Shown: piece by piece, positions 51,255 to 59,733 of the stretch
Numbering within the stretch: the stretch's first letter is position 1
Layout of the letters: each line of letters starts with the position of its first letter
Origin: an uncultured Oscillospiraceae bacterium
GTDB taxonomy: Bacteria > Bacillota > Clostridia > Oscillospirales > Oscillospiraceae
DNA length: 62,511 nt
NCBI GenBank assembly: GCA_947630785.1
Contig: CANRIW010000008.1
Location: 1-62,511, forward strand
Reading direction: 5' to 3'
Position numbers and translations under genes: made by a program
The notes under the pieces: generated by a model
What the model was told of the DNA's origin: nothing
The model's database searches: none
Seen by the model: the letters and a program-made list of their open reading frames with translations, nothing else

Positions 51255-54200
51255 CTATTTCAGAACGACATTTTTCTCTCCCAGAGTCTCACGCAGCTCA
51301 TCCAGCAGCGCCTCGTGGATAATACACCGGGTGGAGAGCTTCTTGCGCACATCCGCCAGATAGACCACGGCGGGGGACTTGCCGGGGAACATATTCATCA
51401 ACTTTTTCAGCCATTCCAGGGACTCAGCCCCGTCGGGCAGCTTGATCCACAAAGTCCTGCTTTCCGCAGGCTCCCGGGGCCGGGGGGCCTCCCCGCCGTT
51501 CAGGGGGATAATGCGGTCTACCACCAGCTGAGGCTCCTTTTCATCCCGGACGGACACCCGGCCGGTGACCGCCACGGGGAGATTCACCTTCCAGTAGGGA
51601 CCGCTGTCGGCGAGGATCCGGGCAAACACCATCAGCTCGATGGCGCCGGTGGCGTCCTCCAGCATGACATAGGCCATCAGGGAGTTGTTCTTGGTGGTCT
51701 TGGTCCGCACCGAGGCGATGACCCCCGCCAGCGTTACCCGCTGGCCGTCCCCATAGGGATTTGAGTCCTCCGGCTCCTGATTCGCGGCCATCACCGCGGC
51801 GATGGGCACCGCGTGATACCGCCGGACCTGCTCCCGGTACTCATCCATGGGATGGCCGGACAGGTACAGTCCGGTAAGTTCCTTCTCCATAGCCATCAGT
51901 TCTGCTCTGGAATACTCCGGGATATCCGGCAGAGTCAGTTCCGGGGTGAAGGTGCTCTCCCCGCCGCTGAACAGGTCAAACTGGCCCTCCACATTTCTGC
52001 GGCGCTCCCGCGCAACGGAGTCCAGCACCTGCTCGTAGACCTTCTCCAACTGGGACCGGCGGCACCCCAGACTGTCAAAGCAGCCGGCGCGAATCAGGCT
52101 GTCCAGCACCCGCTTGTTCAGGTCACTGTCGAACATCCGAGCGCAGAAGTCAGAAAAGGATGTAAAGGTTCCTCCCCTGTCACGTTCGGCCAACAGTGCG
52201 TTTGTAAAGCCCACGCCCACCCCTTTCAGGGCGGCCAGGCCGAAGCGGATATTCTTCCCGGACACAGTGAAGGCGGCCCCCGACTCGTTCACGTCCGGGG
52301 GCAGCAAGGCGATGCCGTTCTCCTTGCACTCGGCGATATATTCCGCCACCTTGGTCTGGGAGTCCAGCACAGAGGTGAGCAAGGCGGCCATATATTCCCT
52401 GGGATAGTGGTACTTGAACCAGGCGGTCTGGTAGGCCACAATGGCGTATGACAGGGAGTGGGCCTTGTTGAAGGCGTACTCGGCGAAGGCGTCGATCTCC
52501 CCGTAGATGGACAGGGCCACGTCCTCCGGGATTCCGTTTGCCACGCAGCCCTTGATGTTCCGGGCGGGGTCCCCGTGGAGGAATGCCTCCCGCTCCCGCT
52601 CGATCTCCTTGCGCTTCTTCTTGCTCATGGCCCGGCGGACCATGTCGGCCTGGCCGGGGGAATAGCCCGCCAGCCGCTGGAAGATCTGGAGCACCTGCTC
52701 CTGATAGACGATACAGCCGTAGGTGGTGGACAGGATGGGCTCCAGAGAGGGGTGCTTGTAGGAGATCAACTTCGGATCGGCGGCACAGGCCAGGAACTTG
52801 GGGATGGAGTCCATGGGCCCCGGCCGGTACAGGGCGATGATGGCGCAGATGTCCTCGATGGACTTTGGCTTGAGGCCGGTACACACGCCAGTCATGCCGG
52901 CGGACTCCATCTGGAACACACCGGAGGTCCTGCCGTCGGCCAGCATTTTGAACACGGCCTGGTCGTCATCGGGGATATCGGCCAGCTTAAAGCCGGGATC
53001 GGTCTTCTGGACCATCTTCACCGCGTCGTCCAGGATGGTCAGGTTGCGCAGGCCCAGGAAGTCCATCTTCAGCAGGCCCAGCTGCTCCAGGGTGACCATG
53101 GTGTACTGGGTGACGGGCACGCCGTCGTTGGTGGCGAGGGGCACGTACTCGTACACCGGCCGGCGGGTGATGACCACCCCGGCGGCGTGGGTGGAGGCGT
53201 TCCGGGGCATCCCTTCCAGCCGGCGGGCCATGTCTACCACCTCTTTGACCTTGGGGTCCCCCTCGTACAAATCGGAGAGGGGCTTGGACAGGGCCAGGGC
53301 CTTGTCCAGGGTCATGTCCAGGGAAAAGGGGATCTGCTTGGCGATGTTGTCCGCGTCGGCGTAGGGCAGGTTCATCACCCGGGCCACGTCCCGCACGGCG
53401 GCCTTGGCCTTCATGGTGCCGAAGGTGACGATCTGGGACACGTGGTCCTCCCCGTACTTCCGGGCCACGTAGTCGATGACCTCCTGCCGGCGGCGGATGC
53501 AGAAGTCGATGTCGATATCGGGCATGGTGACCCGCTCCGGGTTCAAAAACCGCTCGAAGAACAGGCCGTACCGCATGGGGTCCACCTCGGTGATGTGCAT
53601 ACAGTAGGCCACCATGGACCCGGCGGCGGAGCCTCTCCCCGGCCCCACCGGGATGCCCTCTCTCTTGGCGTAGCCGATGAAGTCGGACACGATGAGGAAG
53701 TAGTCCACGAACCCCATCTGCCGGATGATGCCCATCTCGTAGCGGAGACGGTCTCTGTACTCGTCGGAGCCGTTGGGGTATCGGTCGGCAAAGCCCTTCC
53801 AGCAGAGTTTTTCAAAGTAGGCGTCCCCGTCGGTCTCCCCTTCCGGCAGCTTGAACTCGGGCAGGTGGTATTTGCCGAACTCGAACTCCAGCTCGCACAG
53901 CTCCGCCACCCTGGCCGTGTTGTCGACGGCCTCCGGGCAGTTGGGGAACAGGGCGCGCATCTCCTCCTCGCTCTTGACGTAGAACTCCTCGGTCTCAAAG
54001 CGCATCCGGTCTTTGTCCTCCAGCAGTTTGCCGGTCTGGATGCACATGAGGGTGTCCTGCATGGCGGCGTCCTCTTTGCGGAGGTAGTGGGCGTCGTTGG
54101 TGGCCACAAGGGGGATGCCGGTCTCCTCGTGGAGGCGCAGGATGCCCGCGATGACTGCCTGCTGTTCGGGCAGCTTGTGGTCCTGGAGCTCCAGGTAGTA

Positions 54201-54707
54201 GCCGTCCTCCCCGAACAGCTCCCGCATCTCCAGGGCGTGGGCCTTGGCCCCCTCGTAGTCGCCGTTGCGGAGCCGCCGGGGGATCTCCCCGGCCAGACAG
54301 GCGGACAGGGCGATGAGCCCCTCGTGGTGCTCCCGGAGCAGGTCCATGTCGATCCGGGGCTTGATGTAGAAGCCCTCTACAAAGGCCTTGGACACCATGT
54401 AGCTCAGGTTGCGGTAGCCGGTCTCGTTCCGGCACAGCAGCACCAGGTGCCGGGCGGAGGAGTCCAGCTCGTGGACCCGGTCGAACCGGGTGCGGGGGGC
54501 CACATAGACCTCGCACCCGATGACCGGCTTGATCCCCTCGGCCTTGCAGGCCCGGTAGAAATCGACGGCGCCGAACATGACTCCGTGGTCGGTGATGGCG
54601 CAGGCGGTCTGGCCCAGCTCCTTCAGCCGGCCCACCAGCTCCTTGATGCGGCAGGCGCCGTCCAGCAGGGAGTATTCCGTATGCAGATGGAGATGGACAA
54701 AGGACAT
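51255..54707 (-). CDS. dnaE: DNA polymerase III subunit alpha
   Basis: 1150 aa, replicative polymerase of DnaE type. N-terminal PHP domain (FVHLHLHTEYSLLDGACRIK, ITDHGVMFGAVDF), palm with GPGRGSAAGSMVAYCMHITEVDP and PDIDIDFCIRRRQEVIDYV (catalytic Asp residues), KMDFLGLRNLTILD, QEQVLQIFQRLAGYSPGQADMVRRAMSKKK, helix-hairpin-helix (ALKGVGVGFTNAL), and a C-terminal OB fold (VTLAGVIASVRTKTTKNNSLMAYVMLEDATG). ATG 54707 follows AGGAGG. A repeat element lies upstream. Confidence 0.98.
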   Translation of the reverse strand: MSFVHLHLHTEYSLLDGACRIKELVGRLKELGQTACAITDHGVMFGAVDFYRACKAEGIKPVIGCEVYVAPRTRFDRVHELDSSARHLVLLCRNETGYRNLSYMVSKAFVEGFYIKPRIDMDLLREHHEGLIALSACLAGEIPRRLRNGDYEGAKAHALEMRELFGEDGYYLELQDHKLPEQQAVIAGILRLHEETGIPLVATNDAHYLRKEDAAMQDTLMCIQTGKLLEDKDRMRFETEEFYVKSEEEMRALFPNCPEAVDNTARVAELCELEFEFGKYHLPEFKLPEGETDGDAYFEKLCWKGFADRYPNGSDEYRDRLRYEMGIIRQMGFVDYFLIVSDFIGYAKREGIPVGPGRGSAAGSMVAYCMHITEVDPMRYGLFFERFLNPERVTMPDIDIDFCIRRRQEVIDYVARKYGEDHVSQIVTFGTMKAKAAVRDVARVMNLPYADADNIAKQIPFSLDMTLDKALALSKPLSDLYEGDPKVKEVVDMARRLEGMPRNASTHAAGVVITRRPVYEYVPLATNDGVPVTQYTMVTLEQLGLLKMDFLGLRNLTILDDAVKMVQKTDPGFKLADIPDDDQAVFKMLADGRTSGVFQMESAGMTGVCTGLKPKSIEDICAIIALYRPGPMDSIPKFLACAADPKLISYKHPSLEPILSTTYGCIVYQEQVLQIFQRLAGYSPGQADMVRRAMSKKKRKEIEREREAFLHGDPARNIKGCVANGIPEDVALSIYGEIDAFAEYAFNKAHSLSYAIVAYQTAWFKYHYPREYMAALLTSVLDSQTKVAEYIAECKENGIALLPPDVNESGAAFTVSGKNIRFGLAALKGVGVGFTNALLAERDRGGTFTSFSDFCARMFDSDLNKRVLDSLIRAGCFDSLGCRRSQLEKVYEQVLDSVARERRRNVEGQFDLFSGGESTFTPELTLPDIPEYSRAELMAMEKELTGLYLSGHPMDEYREQVRRYHAVPIAAVMAANQEPEDSNPYGDGQRVTLAGVIASVRTKTTKNNSLMAYVMLEDATGAIELMVFARILADSGPYWKVNLPVAVTGRVSVRDEKEPQLVVDRIIPLNGGEAPRPREPAESRTLWIKLPDGAESLEWLKKLMNMFPGKSPAVVYLADVRKKLSTRCIIHEALLDELRETLGEKNVVLK

Positions 54708-54740
54708 TGCGGAGCCTCCTTAAATAGGTTCTTTTCGTTT

Positions 54741-54906
54741 GGAGAAAACCCTCGTAAAAAGAGAAAACCCTCAGTCAGCCCTTACGGGCTGACTGCTCCC
54801 TTTGCGAAGGGAGCCTTGGTGCCTCTATTGCAGTCGGTGCAGGATACGTACCAGCCCCCTTTCGCAAAAGGGGGTGCCGAGCAAAGCGAGGCGGGGGATT
54901 TTCTCT
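54741..54906. repeat. interspersed palindromic repeat, copy 2 (MITE-like)
   Basis: A full copy at 54761-54906 is preceded by a partial end GGAGAAAACCCTC at 54741. It shares CCCTTTGCGAAGGGAGCC, TACGTACCAGCCCCCTTTCG and GCGGGGGATTTTCTC with the other copies. Its right end reaches the stop codon of whiA (TAA at 54906-54908). Confidence 0.9.
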
Positions 54907-55802
54907 TAATTCAACTCCGCGGCTAAATCCACCAGCTTCCTCATGCGGTGGTTCAGGGCCGATTTGGACACGGTTGGGTCGCACAGGGCAGCCAGCTGGG
55001 ACAGGGCCAGCTCGGGATTGTCCAGCCGGAGCCGGGCGGCCTCCTGGAGCTTGTCCGGCAGGGCGGCCAGCCGGCCCGCCTCCTCCAGCTTCCGGATGGC
55101 GGCGGCCTGCTGGGCGGCGGCGGCCACCGTCTTGTCGGCGTTGGCGCTGTCGCAGTTCACCTGGCGGTTGACGCTGCCCCGGATATCCCGCTCCAGCTTG
55201 GCGGTCATCACCCCCATGGCGGACACGGGGGCGCCGATGGCGGTGAGAAAGTCCTCGATGTGGTCGCACTGCTTGAAGTAGACGATCTGGCTGCCCTTCC
55301 GGGTGGTAAGCTTGGGGGAAAAGCCCGCCTCCCGGAGCAGTGCCTGGGTCTCCCGGCCCACATAGTAGTGGGAGGTGACCAGCTCCAGATGATAGCCCTT
55401 CCTGGGGTCGGTGACCGAGCCCCCCGCCAGGAAGGCCCCCCGCAGAAAGGCGGTGCGGCAGTGGTCCTCCTCCAGCAGGGACAGGTTCACATGGAGGGCC
55501 ACCGAATCGGGCCAGTCAAGATCGAAGCTCTCAAAAATGGTCTTCAGCTTGTCCGGGTCCTCCAGGAGGAAGGCGCCCTTGCCCTCCCCCTCCGGCACCT
55601 GGTCGAAGTCCAGCCTGAACGCCCTGTAAAAGAGCCTGGGCAGACGCTCCTTCAGCGCCGCCGACTCGGTGATGATCCGGGCCTGGCGGCTGTGGAAGGT
55701 GTTGCCGAACAGGAGCAGGCCGTATGCCTCCGCCCGGGCGCAGCACCGGCGGCGGAGGGACTGGCGGCACAGCTCCTGTTTTACCTCGGCGGAAAAGGCC
55801 AC
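54906..55802 (-). CDS. whiA: DNA-binding protein WhiA
   Basis: 298 aa from GTG 55802, with AGGGGGGAGGGG ahead. LAGLIDADG-like N-terminal fold (FSAEVKQELCR, AYGLLLFGNTFHSRQARIITES, FLRGAFLAGGSVTDPRKGYHLEL, YFKQCDHIEDFLTAIGAP) plus a C-terminal HTH (RLDNPELALSQLAALCDPTVSKSALNHRMRKL). WhiA influences cell division and sporulation in Gram-positives. Last gene of murB-rapZ-yvcK-whiA. The repeat copy 2 abuts its stop codon, so the terminal residues may have been reshaped by that insertion. Confidence 0.96.
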   Translation of the reverse strand: MAFSAEVKQELCRQSLRRRCCARAEAYGLLLFGNTFHSRQARIITESAALKERLPRLFYRAFRLDFDQVPEGEGKGAFLLEDPDKLKTIFESFDLDWPDSVALHVNLSLLEEDHCRTAFLRGAFLAGGSVTDPRKGYHLELVTSHYYVGRETQALLREAGFSPKLTTRKGSQIVYFKQCDHIEDFLTAIGAPVSAMGVMTAKLERDIRGSVNRQVNCDSANADKTVAAAAQQAAAIRKLEEAGRLAALPDKLQEAARLRLDNPELALSQLAALCDPTVSKSALNHRMRKLVDLAAELN

Positions 55803-55831
55803 GGCCCCTCCCCCCTTTCTCTCGGTAAATC

Positions 55832-56827
55832 TCAAAAGATACGGGTCTCGGCCCGCTGGTGGTACAGGTCCAGCACCACCTGGGCCACCCGGTCGGCGGA
55901 GTGGCGCACATACTGGCCGCCCTCGTCCACCAGGGAACGCAGCTGCAGCTCCGCGCCCAGCGCCTCGATCTCCTTCCGGTCCACCTTCAGCGGCTCGGCG
56001 TCCTCCTGGAAATAGCGCTCTAACCGCTCGCCGCCAATGGGGGCGGAGTTGCACAGACACAGATCCACCAGCCCCGGCCCGCCATGCTCCAACAGGGCAG
56101 CCAGATGGTCGGCGGCGGTCATTCCCTCGGTCTCGCCATCCTCGGTCATGATGTTGCAGATATAGATCTTCAGCGCCCGACTGTCCCGGATGGCGTCGGC
56201 CACGCCGTCCACCAGCAGATTGGGGATAACACTGGTATAGAGGCTGCCGGGGCCCAGCAGGATCAGGTCGGCCCGGCGGATGGCTTCCAGGGCGTCGGGC
56301 AGGGCCGGAGAGTGTTCCGGCAGCAGACGGACGTGGTGGATGCGGCAGGCCTGCTCTTTTTTGAAATCGGCGATCTTGGACTCTCCGCAGACGCTGGCGC
56401 CGTTGTCGAAGGTGGCCTCCAGCTTCACGTCGGCGTTGGTCACCGGCAGGATGCGGCCGGTGATGGCCAGCACCTGCCCCATCCGGGCCACCGCCTGGTC
56501 AAAGGAGTCGGACATGCCGTTCAGGGCCGCCAGCAGGAGATTGCCGAATGCCTGGCCCGCCAGCCGCCCGTCGGGATAGCGATAGGCCAGCAGCTGCTGC
56601 ATGAGAGACTCGGTATCGGCCAGGGCCTCCATACAGTGGCGGATATCGCCGGGGGGCGGCATGCCCAGGTCCTCCCGGAGTACGCCGGAGCCGCCGCCGT
56701 CGTCAGCCACTGTGACGATGGCGGTCAGATCGTTCACATAGAATTTCAGGCCCCGCAAGAGGGTAGACAGTCCCGTGCCGCCTCCAATGGCAACCACGGC
56801 GGGGCCGCTTTTCCGCTTTACCTTCAT
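55832..56827 (-). CDS. yvcK: YvcK-family gluconeogenesis / wall-precursor regulator
   Basis: 331 aa, CofD-like fold. VVAIGGGTGLSTLLRGLKFY (residues 11-30), VADDGGGSGVLREDLGMPPPGDIRHC, GNLLLAALNGMSDSFDQAVARMGQVL and DLILLGPGSLYTSVIPNLLVDGVADAI identify it. In B. subtilis YvcK binds UDP-GlcNAc and affects growth on gluconeogenic carbon and wall synthesis. Four bases separate it from rapZ. ATG 56827. Confidence 0.97.
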   Translation of the reverse strand: MKVKRKSGPAVVAIGGGTGLSTLLRGLKFYVNDLTAIVTVADDGGGSGVLREDLGMPPPGDIRHCMEALADTESLMQQLLAYRYPDGRLAGQAFGNLLLAALNGMSDSFDQAVARMGQVLAITGRILPVTNADVKLEATFDNGASVCGESKIADFKKEQACRIHHVRLLPEHSPALPDALEAIRRADLILLGPGSLYTSVIPNLLVDGVADAIRDSRALKIYICNIMTEDGETEGMTAADHLAALLEHGGPGLVDLCLCNSAPIGGERLERYFQEDAEPLKVDRKEIEALGAELQLRSLVDEGGQYVRHSADRVAQVVLDLYHQRAETRIF

Positions 56828-56831
56828 CGCT

Positions 56832-57695
56832 TCACGCCCTCGTCATATCCCGATGAGTCTCAGAGGCGGCATAGCCCAGCCCCTGGATAAATTCTGTCAG
56901 CGCGTGGGTGATCGCAACTGAGCGGTGCCGCCCGCCGGTGCAGCCGACGGCGATCACCAGGGCGCTCTTGCCCTCCTCCACAAAGTGTGGCAGCAAAAAG
57001 GTCAGCAGGGACCTGAGGTGTTCCATGAACTCCCCCGTCTCCGCGCAGCCGAACACGAAATCCCGCACGCCGGCGTCCAGCCCGGTCTGGTCCCTCAGCT
57101 CCTGGACATAGAAGGGATTTGGCAGAAAGCGCACATCGAACACCAGGTCGGCCTCCAGGGGCAGCCCGTACTTGAATCCGAAGGATGTGACGGTGACGCT
57201 CATCTCCGGCCTTCCAACGCCCCCGGTCCCGAACATATCCAGCACCAGGCCCCGCAGCTTCTTCACCGGCTGGGAGGAGGTGGAGATGGTGTAGTCCGCC
57301 CGCTCCCGCACCGGAGCCATAACAGCCCGCTCCCGCTCCACCGCCTGGATAAGACTGCCCGCCTCCGACATCAGAGGGTGAAGGCGGCGGGTCTCCTTGT
57401 AACGCTGGAGAATGGTAGCAGTATCCGCCTCCACAAACAGGATCTTATAGGGGAACTTCATGGCGTCCAAAGAGGAGAGAGCGTCGAACAGGCCGTCGAA
57501 GTTCTCGCCGCCCCGGATGTCGCACACCATGGCCACCCGCTCATAGGAGCCGGTCCCCGCCAGGCACACCTCGGCGAACTTGGGGATCAGCACCGGCGGC
57601 AGATTGTCCACGCAGAAAAAGCCGCTGTCCTCCAGGATGGACATGACGGTGGATTTGCCCGCCCCGGACAGGCCGGACACGATCAAAAATTTCAA
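56832..57695 (-). CDS. rapZ: RNase adapter / nucleotide-binding protein RapZ
   Basis: 287 aa from TTG 57695, preceded by GAGGGGGAG; an in-frame upstream ATG has no ribosome site and lies inside murB. Walker A VSGLSGAGKSTVMSILEDSGFFCVDNLPP (residues 6-34), CDIRGGENFDGL, SFGFKYGLPLEADLVFDVRFLPNPFY and IAVGCTGGRHRSVAITHAL. In B. subtilis (YvcJ) it hydrolyses GTP and affects competence; in E. coli RapZ controls GlmS. Sits between murB and yvcK. Confidence 0.97.
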   Translation of the reverse strand: MKFLIVSGLSGAGKSTVMSILEDSGFFCVDNLPPVLIPKFAEVCLAGTGSYERVAMVCDIRGGENFDGLFDALSSLDAMKFPYKILFVEADTATILQRYKETRRLHPLMSEAGSLIQAVERERAVMAPVRERADYTISTSSQPVKKLRGLVLDMFGTGGVGRPEMSVTVTSFGFKYGLPLEADLVFDVRFLPNPFYVQELRDQTGLDAGVRDFVFGCAETGEFMEHLRSLLTFLLPHFVEEGKSALVIAVGCTGGRHRSVAITHALTEFIQGLGYAASETHRDMTRA

Positions 57696-57709
57696 AGCGC
57701 TCTCCCCCT

Positions 57710-58630
57710 CTATTTCAGCAGCCGCACCTCGGGCTCCAGGGTCACGCCGGTGGCGGCCAGCACCCGCTCCCGCACCCGGTCCATCAGCGCCAGGACGTCG
57801 GCGCAGGTGGCCCCGCCGGCGTTGATGATAAAGCCCGCGTGCTTCTCCGACACCTGGGCACCCCCCACCCGCAGGCCCTTGAGCCCGCACTGGTCAATGA
57901 GGGCGGCGGCGAAGTGGCCCTGGGGCCGCTTGAAGGTGGAGCCGGCGCTGGGATATTCCAGGGGCTGCTTCTCCTGCCTCCGGGCGTTGAGGTCGTCCAT
58001 TTTGGCTTTGATCTCCGCTCGGTCGCCCTGCTGTAAAGCAAATCTCGCTGACAGGATCAGCCGGCTCCCGTCCTCAAAGGCGGAGTGGCGGTAGGAAAAT
58101 TTACAGGCGGCGTTGGGGATCTTCTCGACGTTCCCCTGCCGGTCCATCACCGTGACGGACTCCACCACCTGGCACAGCTCCCCGCCGTAGGCCCCGGCGT
58201 TCATGGTGACCGCGCCCCCCAGGCTGCCGGGGATGCCGGAGGCGAACTCCAGACCGGTAAGCCCCCGGTCCAGGGCGGCGTTGGCCAGCCGGGGCAGCGG
58301 GATGGCCCCTCCGGCCTCCAGGCCGCGGTCCACCTCCCTGGTCTGGACGAAATCCGACACGGAGGTGGAGAGCTTCACGATAAAGCCGGGGTAGCCCTCG
58401 TCGGCCACTAGGAGGTTGGAGCCGTTGCCCAGGAAGAAGGGCTCCACCCCCAGCTCCGCCGCCGTCCTCAGGGCAAGGCGGACCTCCCCCTCTGACTTTG
58501 GCAGGGCCATCAGGGCGGCGGGGCCGCCCACACGGAAGGTGGTGTATCTGTCCAGCGGCTCGTTCCGCCGCAGCTCCAGTTCCAGCGCGGCGGCCCGGAG
58601 ACGGGTATATAACTCACTCAGGTAGTCCAT
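57710..58630 (-). CDS. murB: UDP-N-acetylenolpyruvoylglucosamine reductase
   Basis: 306 aa. FAD enzyme making UDP-MurNAc. PLDRYTTFRVGGPAALMA, FFLGNGSNLLVADEGYPGFIVKL, GLEFASGIPGSLGGAVTMNAGAYGGEL, YRHSAF and GSTFKRPQGHFAAALIDQCGLKG, EKHAGFIINAGGAT show the type IIb (YrhB-lacking) bacterial form. ATG 58630 follows GGGAGG; first gene of the four-gene unit ending at whiA. Confidence 0.97.
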   Translation of the reverse strand: MDYLSELYTRLRAAALELELRRNEPLDRYTTFRVGGPAALMALPKSEGEVRLALRTAAELGVEPFFLGNGSNLLVADEGYPGFIVKLSTSVSDFVQTREVDRGLEAGGAIPLPRLANAALDRGLTGLEFASGIPGSLGGAVTMNAGAYGGELCQVVESVTVMDRQGNVEKIPNAACKFSYRHSAFEDGSRLILSARFALQQGDRAEIKAKMDDLNARRQEKQPLEYPSAGSTFKRPQGHFAAALIDQCGLKGLRVGGAQVSEKHAGFIINAGGATCADVLALMDRVRERVLAATGVTLEPEVRLLK

Positions 58631-58667
58631 GTCTGCCTCCCGAAAACGCATACTGCTTCAATATGTG

Positions 58668-58673
58668 ATTATA
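58668..58673 (-). promoter_or_regulatory. extended -10 promoter of murB
   Basis: Minus strand TGGTATAAT, a consensus extended -10, 38 bases before ATG 58630. The -35 region (TTCTCA) is weak. Confidence 0.6.
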
Positions 58674-58731
58674 CCACAGCCGCCGCCAAATGAGAATACC
58701 CTGTTGGCAAAAATTAAGAAATCCGTAAAAG

Positions 58732-58761
58732 GGAACAGCGCCGCTGACGCGGCGCCGTTCC
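58732..58761 (-). terminator. terminator of the cysteine-rich gene
   Basis: Stem GGAAC-a-GCGCCGC / GCGGCGC-c-GTTCC with a TGAC loop, followed on the minus strand by CTTTTACGG, 8 bases past the stop codon. Confidence 0.75.
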
Positions 58762-58769
58762 GGCTGCTG

Positions 58770-59609
58770 TCAGAGGTTCCCGCAGCAGCATTTTGTCTCC
58801 TGGTAGCCCTCCGGCTGGGCGATGGTGTTGGGCGGGAAGAACTCCTCGGTGGGGAATTGGACCTGCTTGAAGATGGAGCAGGGGTCCTCCTCCCCGCCGC
58901 CGGTGCACTCCTTGCTGGGCACGCAGTAGTCGTAGGCGGGGATGAGCAGCTGGCTGTCCCGCTCCAGGCGGATGATGGAGAACTGGCCCAGGGTGACATA
59001 GACCCTCCGGCCCTCGCTCCCCATGTTCAGCTCCCCGGGGAAGCAGGCGGCGATGCCGGCGGGCACCTCGGCGTTGTCCCCGCAGCCGCAGGAGGGCGGC
59101 GCGTCGCAGGGGTCGGACAGGCGCATGGACAGGATGATGGGGTCCACCGAGTTGACCACCGCGATGGGCAGATTGGTGCTGGACAGGTCCTGACGGTCCA
59201 GCTCACCGGCGGCGCCGCTGGAGGAAAATACCTTGGCGGAGCCCTCGCTGCCGAACAGGATGGCCCGCTTGTCAAAGACGGCCAGGCCGCAGATGGACAC
59301 CGGCCGGGCGGCCCCCACGAAGGCGTCGGCGGTGACCCGGTAGAAGTACCGCACATCCACGGTGTAGTACCCCCGGTTGAAGCCCACGGGCTCCACGTCG
59401 ATGTAAGCGTACAGCAGCTCGGCCTGGCCGGCCTTCAGGCTGATGGCCCGGTCGATGACGGCCTGGGAGCTGGCGGTGGGATAGAGGCGCAGGTCCTCCA
59501 CGCAGTCCTTATCCTTGCAGCTGTCAAAGATCTTTCTGGTGTGGATGCACACGGCCTCCCGGATACCGGCGGTATCGCAGACGGAGCCGGGCTCGATGAT
59601 CTCAGCCAT
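58770..59609 (-). CDS. conserved cysteine-rich protein, probably sporulation-expressed
   Basis: 279 aa with at least 14 cysteines, concentrated in three groups: N-terminal (CDTAGIREAVCIHTRKIFDSCKDKDC), middle (DPCDAPPSCGCGD) and C-terminal (DYCVPSKEC, DPCSIF, KCCCGNL). The body between them is beta-rich (FNRGYYTVDVRYFYRVTAD). There is no signal peptide or membrane segment. I recall similar proteins in other Clostridia but no characterised function. GGGAGG precedes ATG 59609 and a CATACAAT element with AC at the proper distance lies upstream, the pattern of mother-cell sigma factors, so a coat or exosporium role is likely by inference. Confidence 0.8.
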   Translation of the reverse strand: MAEIIEPGSVCDTAGIREAVCIHTRKIFDSCKDKDCVEDLRLYPTASSQAVIDRAISLKAGQAELLYAYIDVEPVGFNRGYYTVDVRYFYRVTADAFVGAARPVSICGLAVFDKRAILFGSEGSAKVFSSSGAAGELDRQDLSSTNLPIAVVNSVDPIILSMRLSDPCDAPPSCGCGDNAEVPAGIAACFPGELNMGSEGRRVYVTLGQFSIIRLERDSQLLIPAYDYCVPSKECTGGGEEDPCSIFKQVQFPTEEFFPPNTIAQPEGYQETKCCCGNL

Positions 59610-59670
59610 ATTCGTACCTCCCAATGGTTGATGGGTCGGGGCGCGGGTATGGTCCGCCCCCTCCACTCCC

Positions 59671-59696
59671 ATTGTATGAACCGGGCAGAATCATGT
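59671..59696 (-). promoter_or_regulatory. candidate sigma-E/sigma-K promoter
   Basis: Minus strand: AC (59695-59696), 16 bases, CATACAAT (59671-59678), 62 bases before ATG 59609. The -10 equals the sigma-E consensus octamer. Confidence 0.6.
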
Positions 59697-59697
59697 G

Positions 59698-59727
59698 AAA
59701 AGAGGCCCCGCAAAGCGGGACCTCTTT
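59698..59727 (-). terminator. terminator of purA
   Basis: Stem AAAGAGG-c-CCCGC / GCGGG-a-CCTCTTT with an AAA loop, just past the purA stop codon. Confidence 0.8.
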
Positions 59728-59733
59728 GAAACC

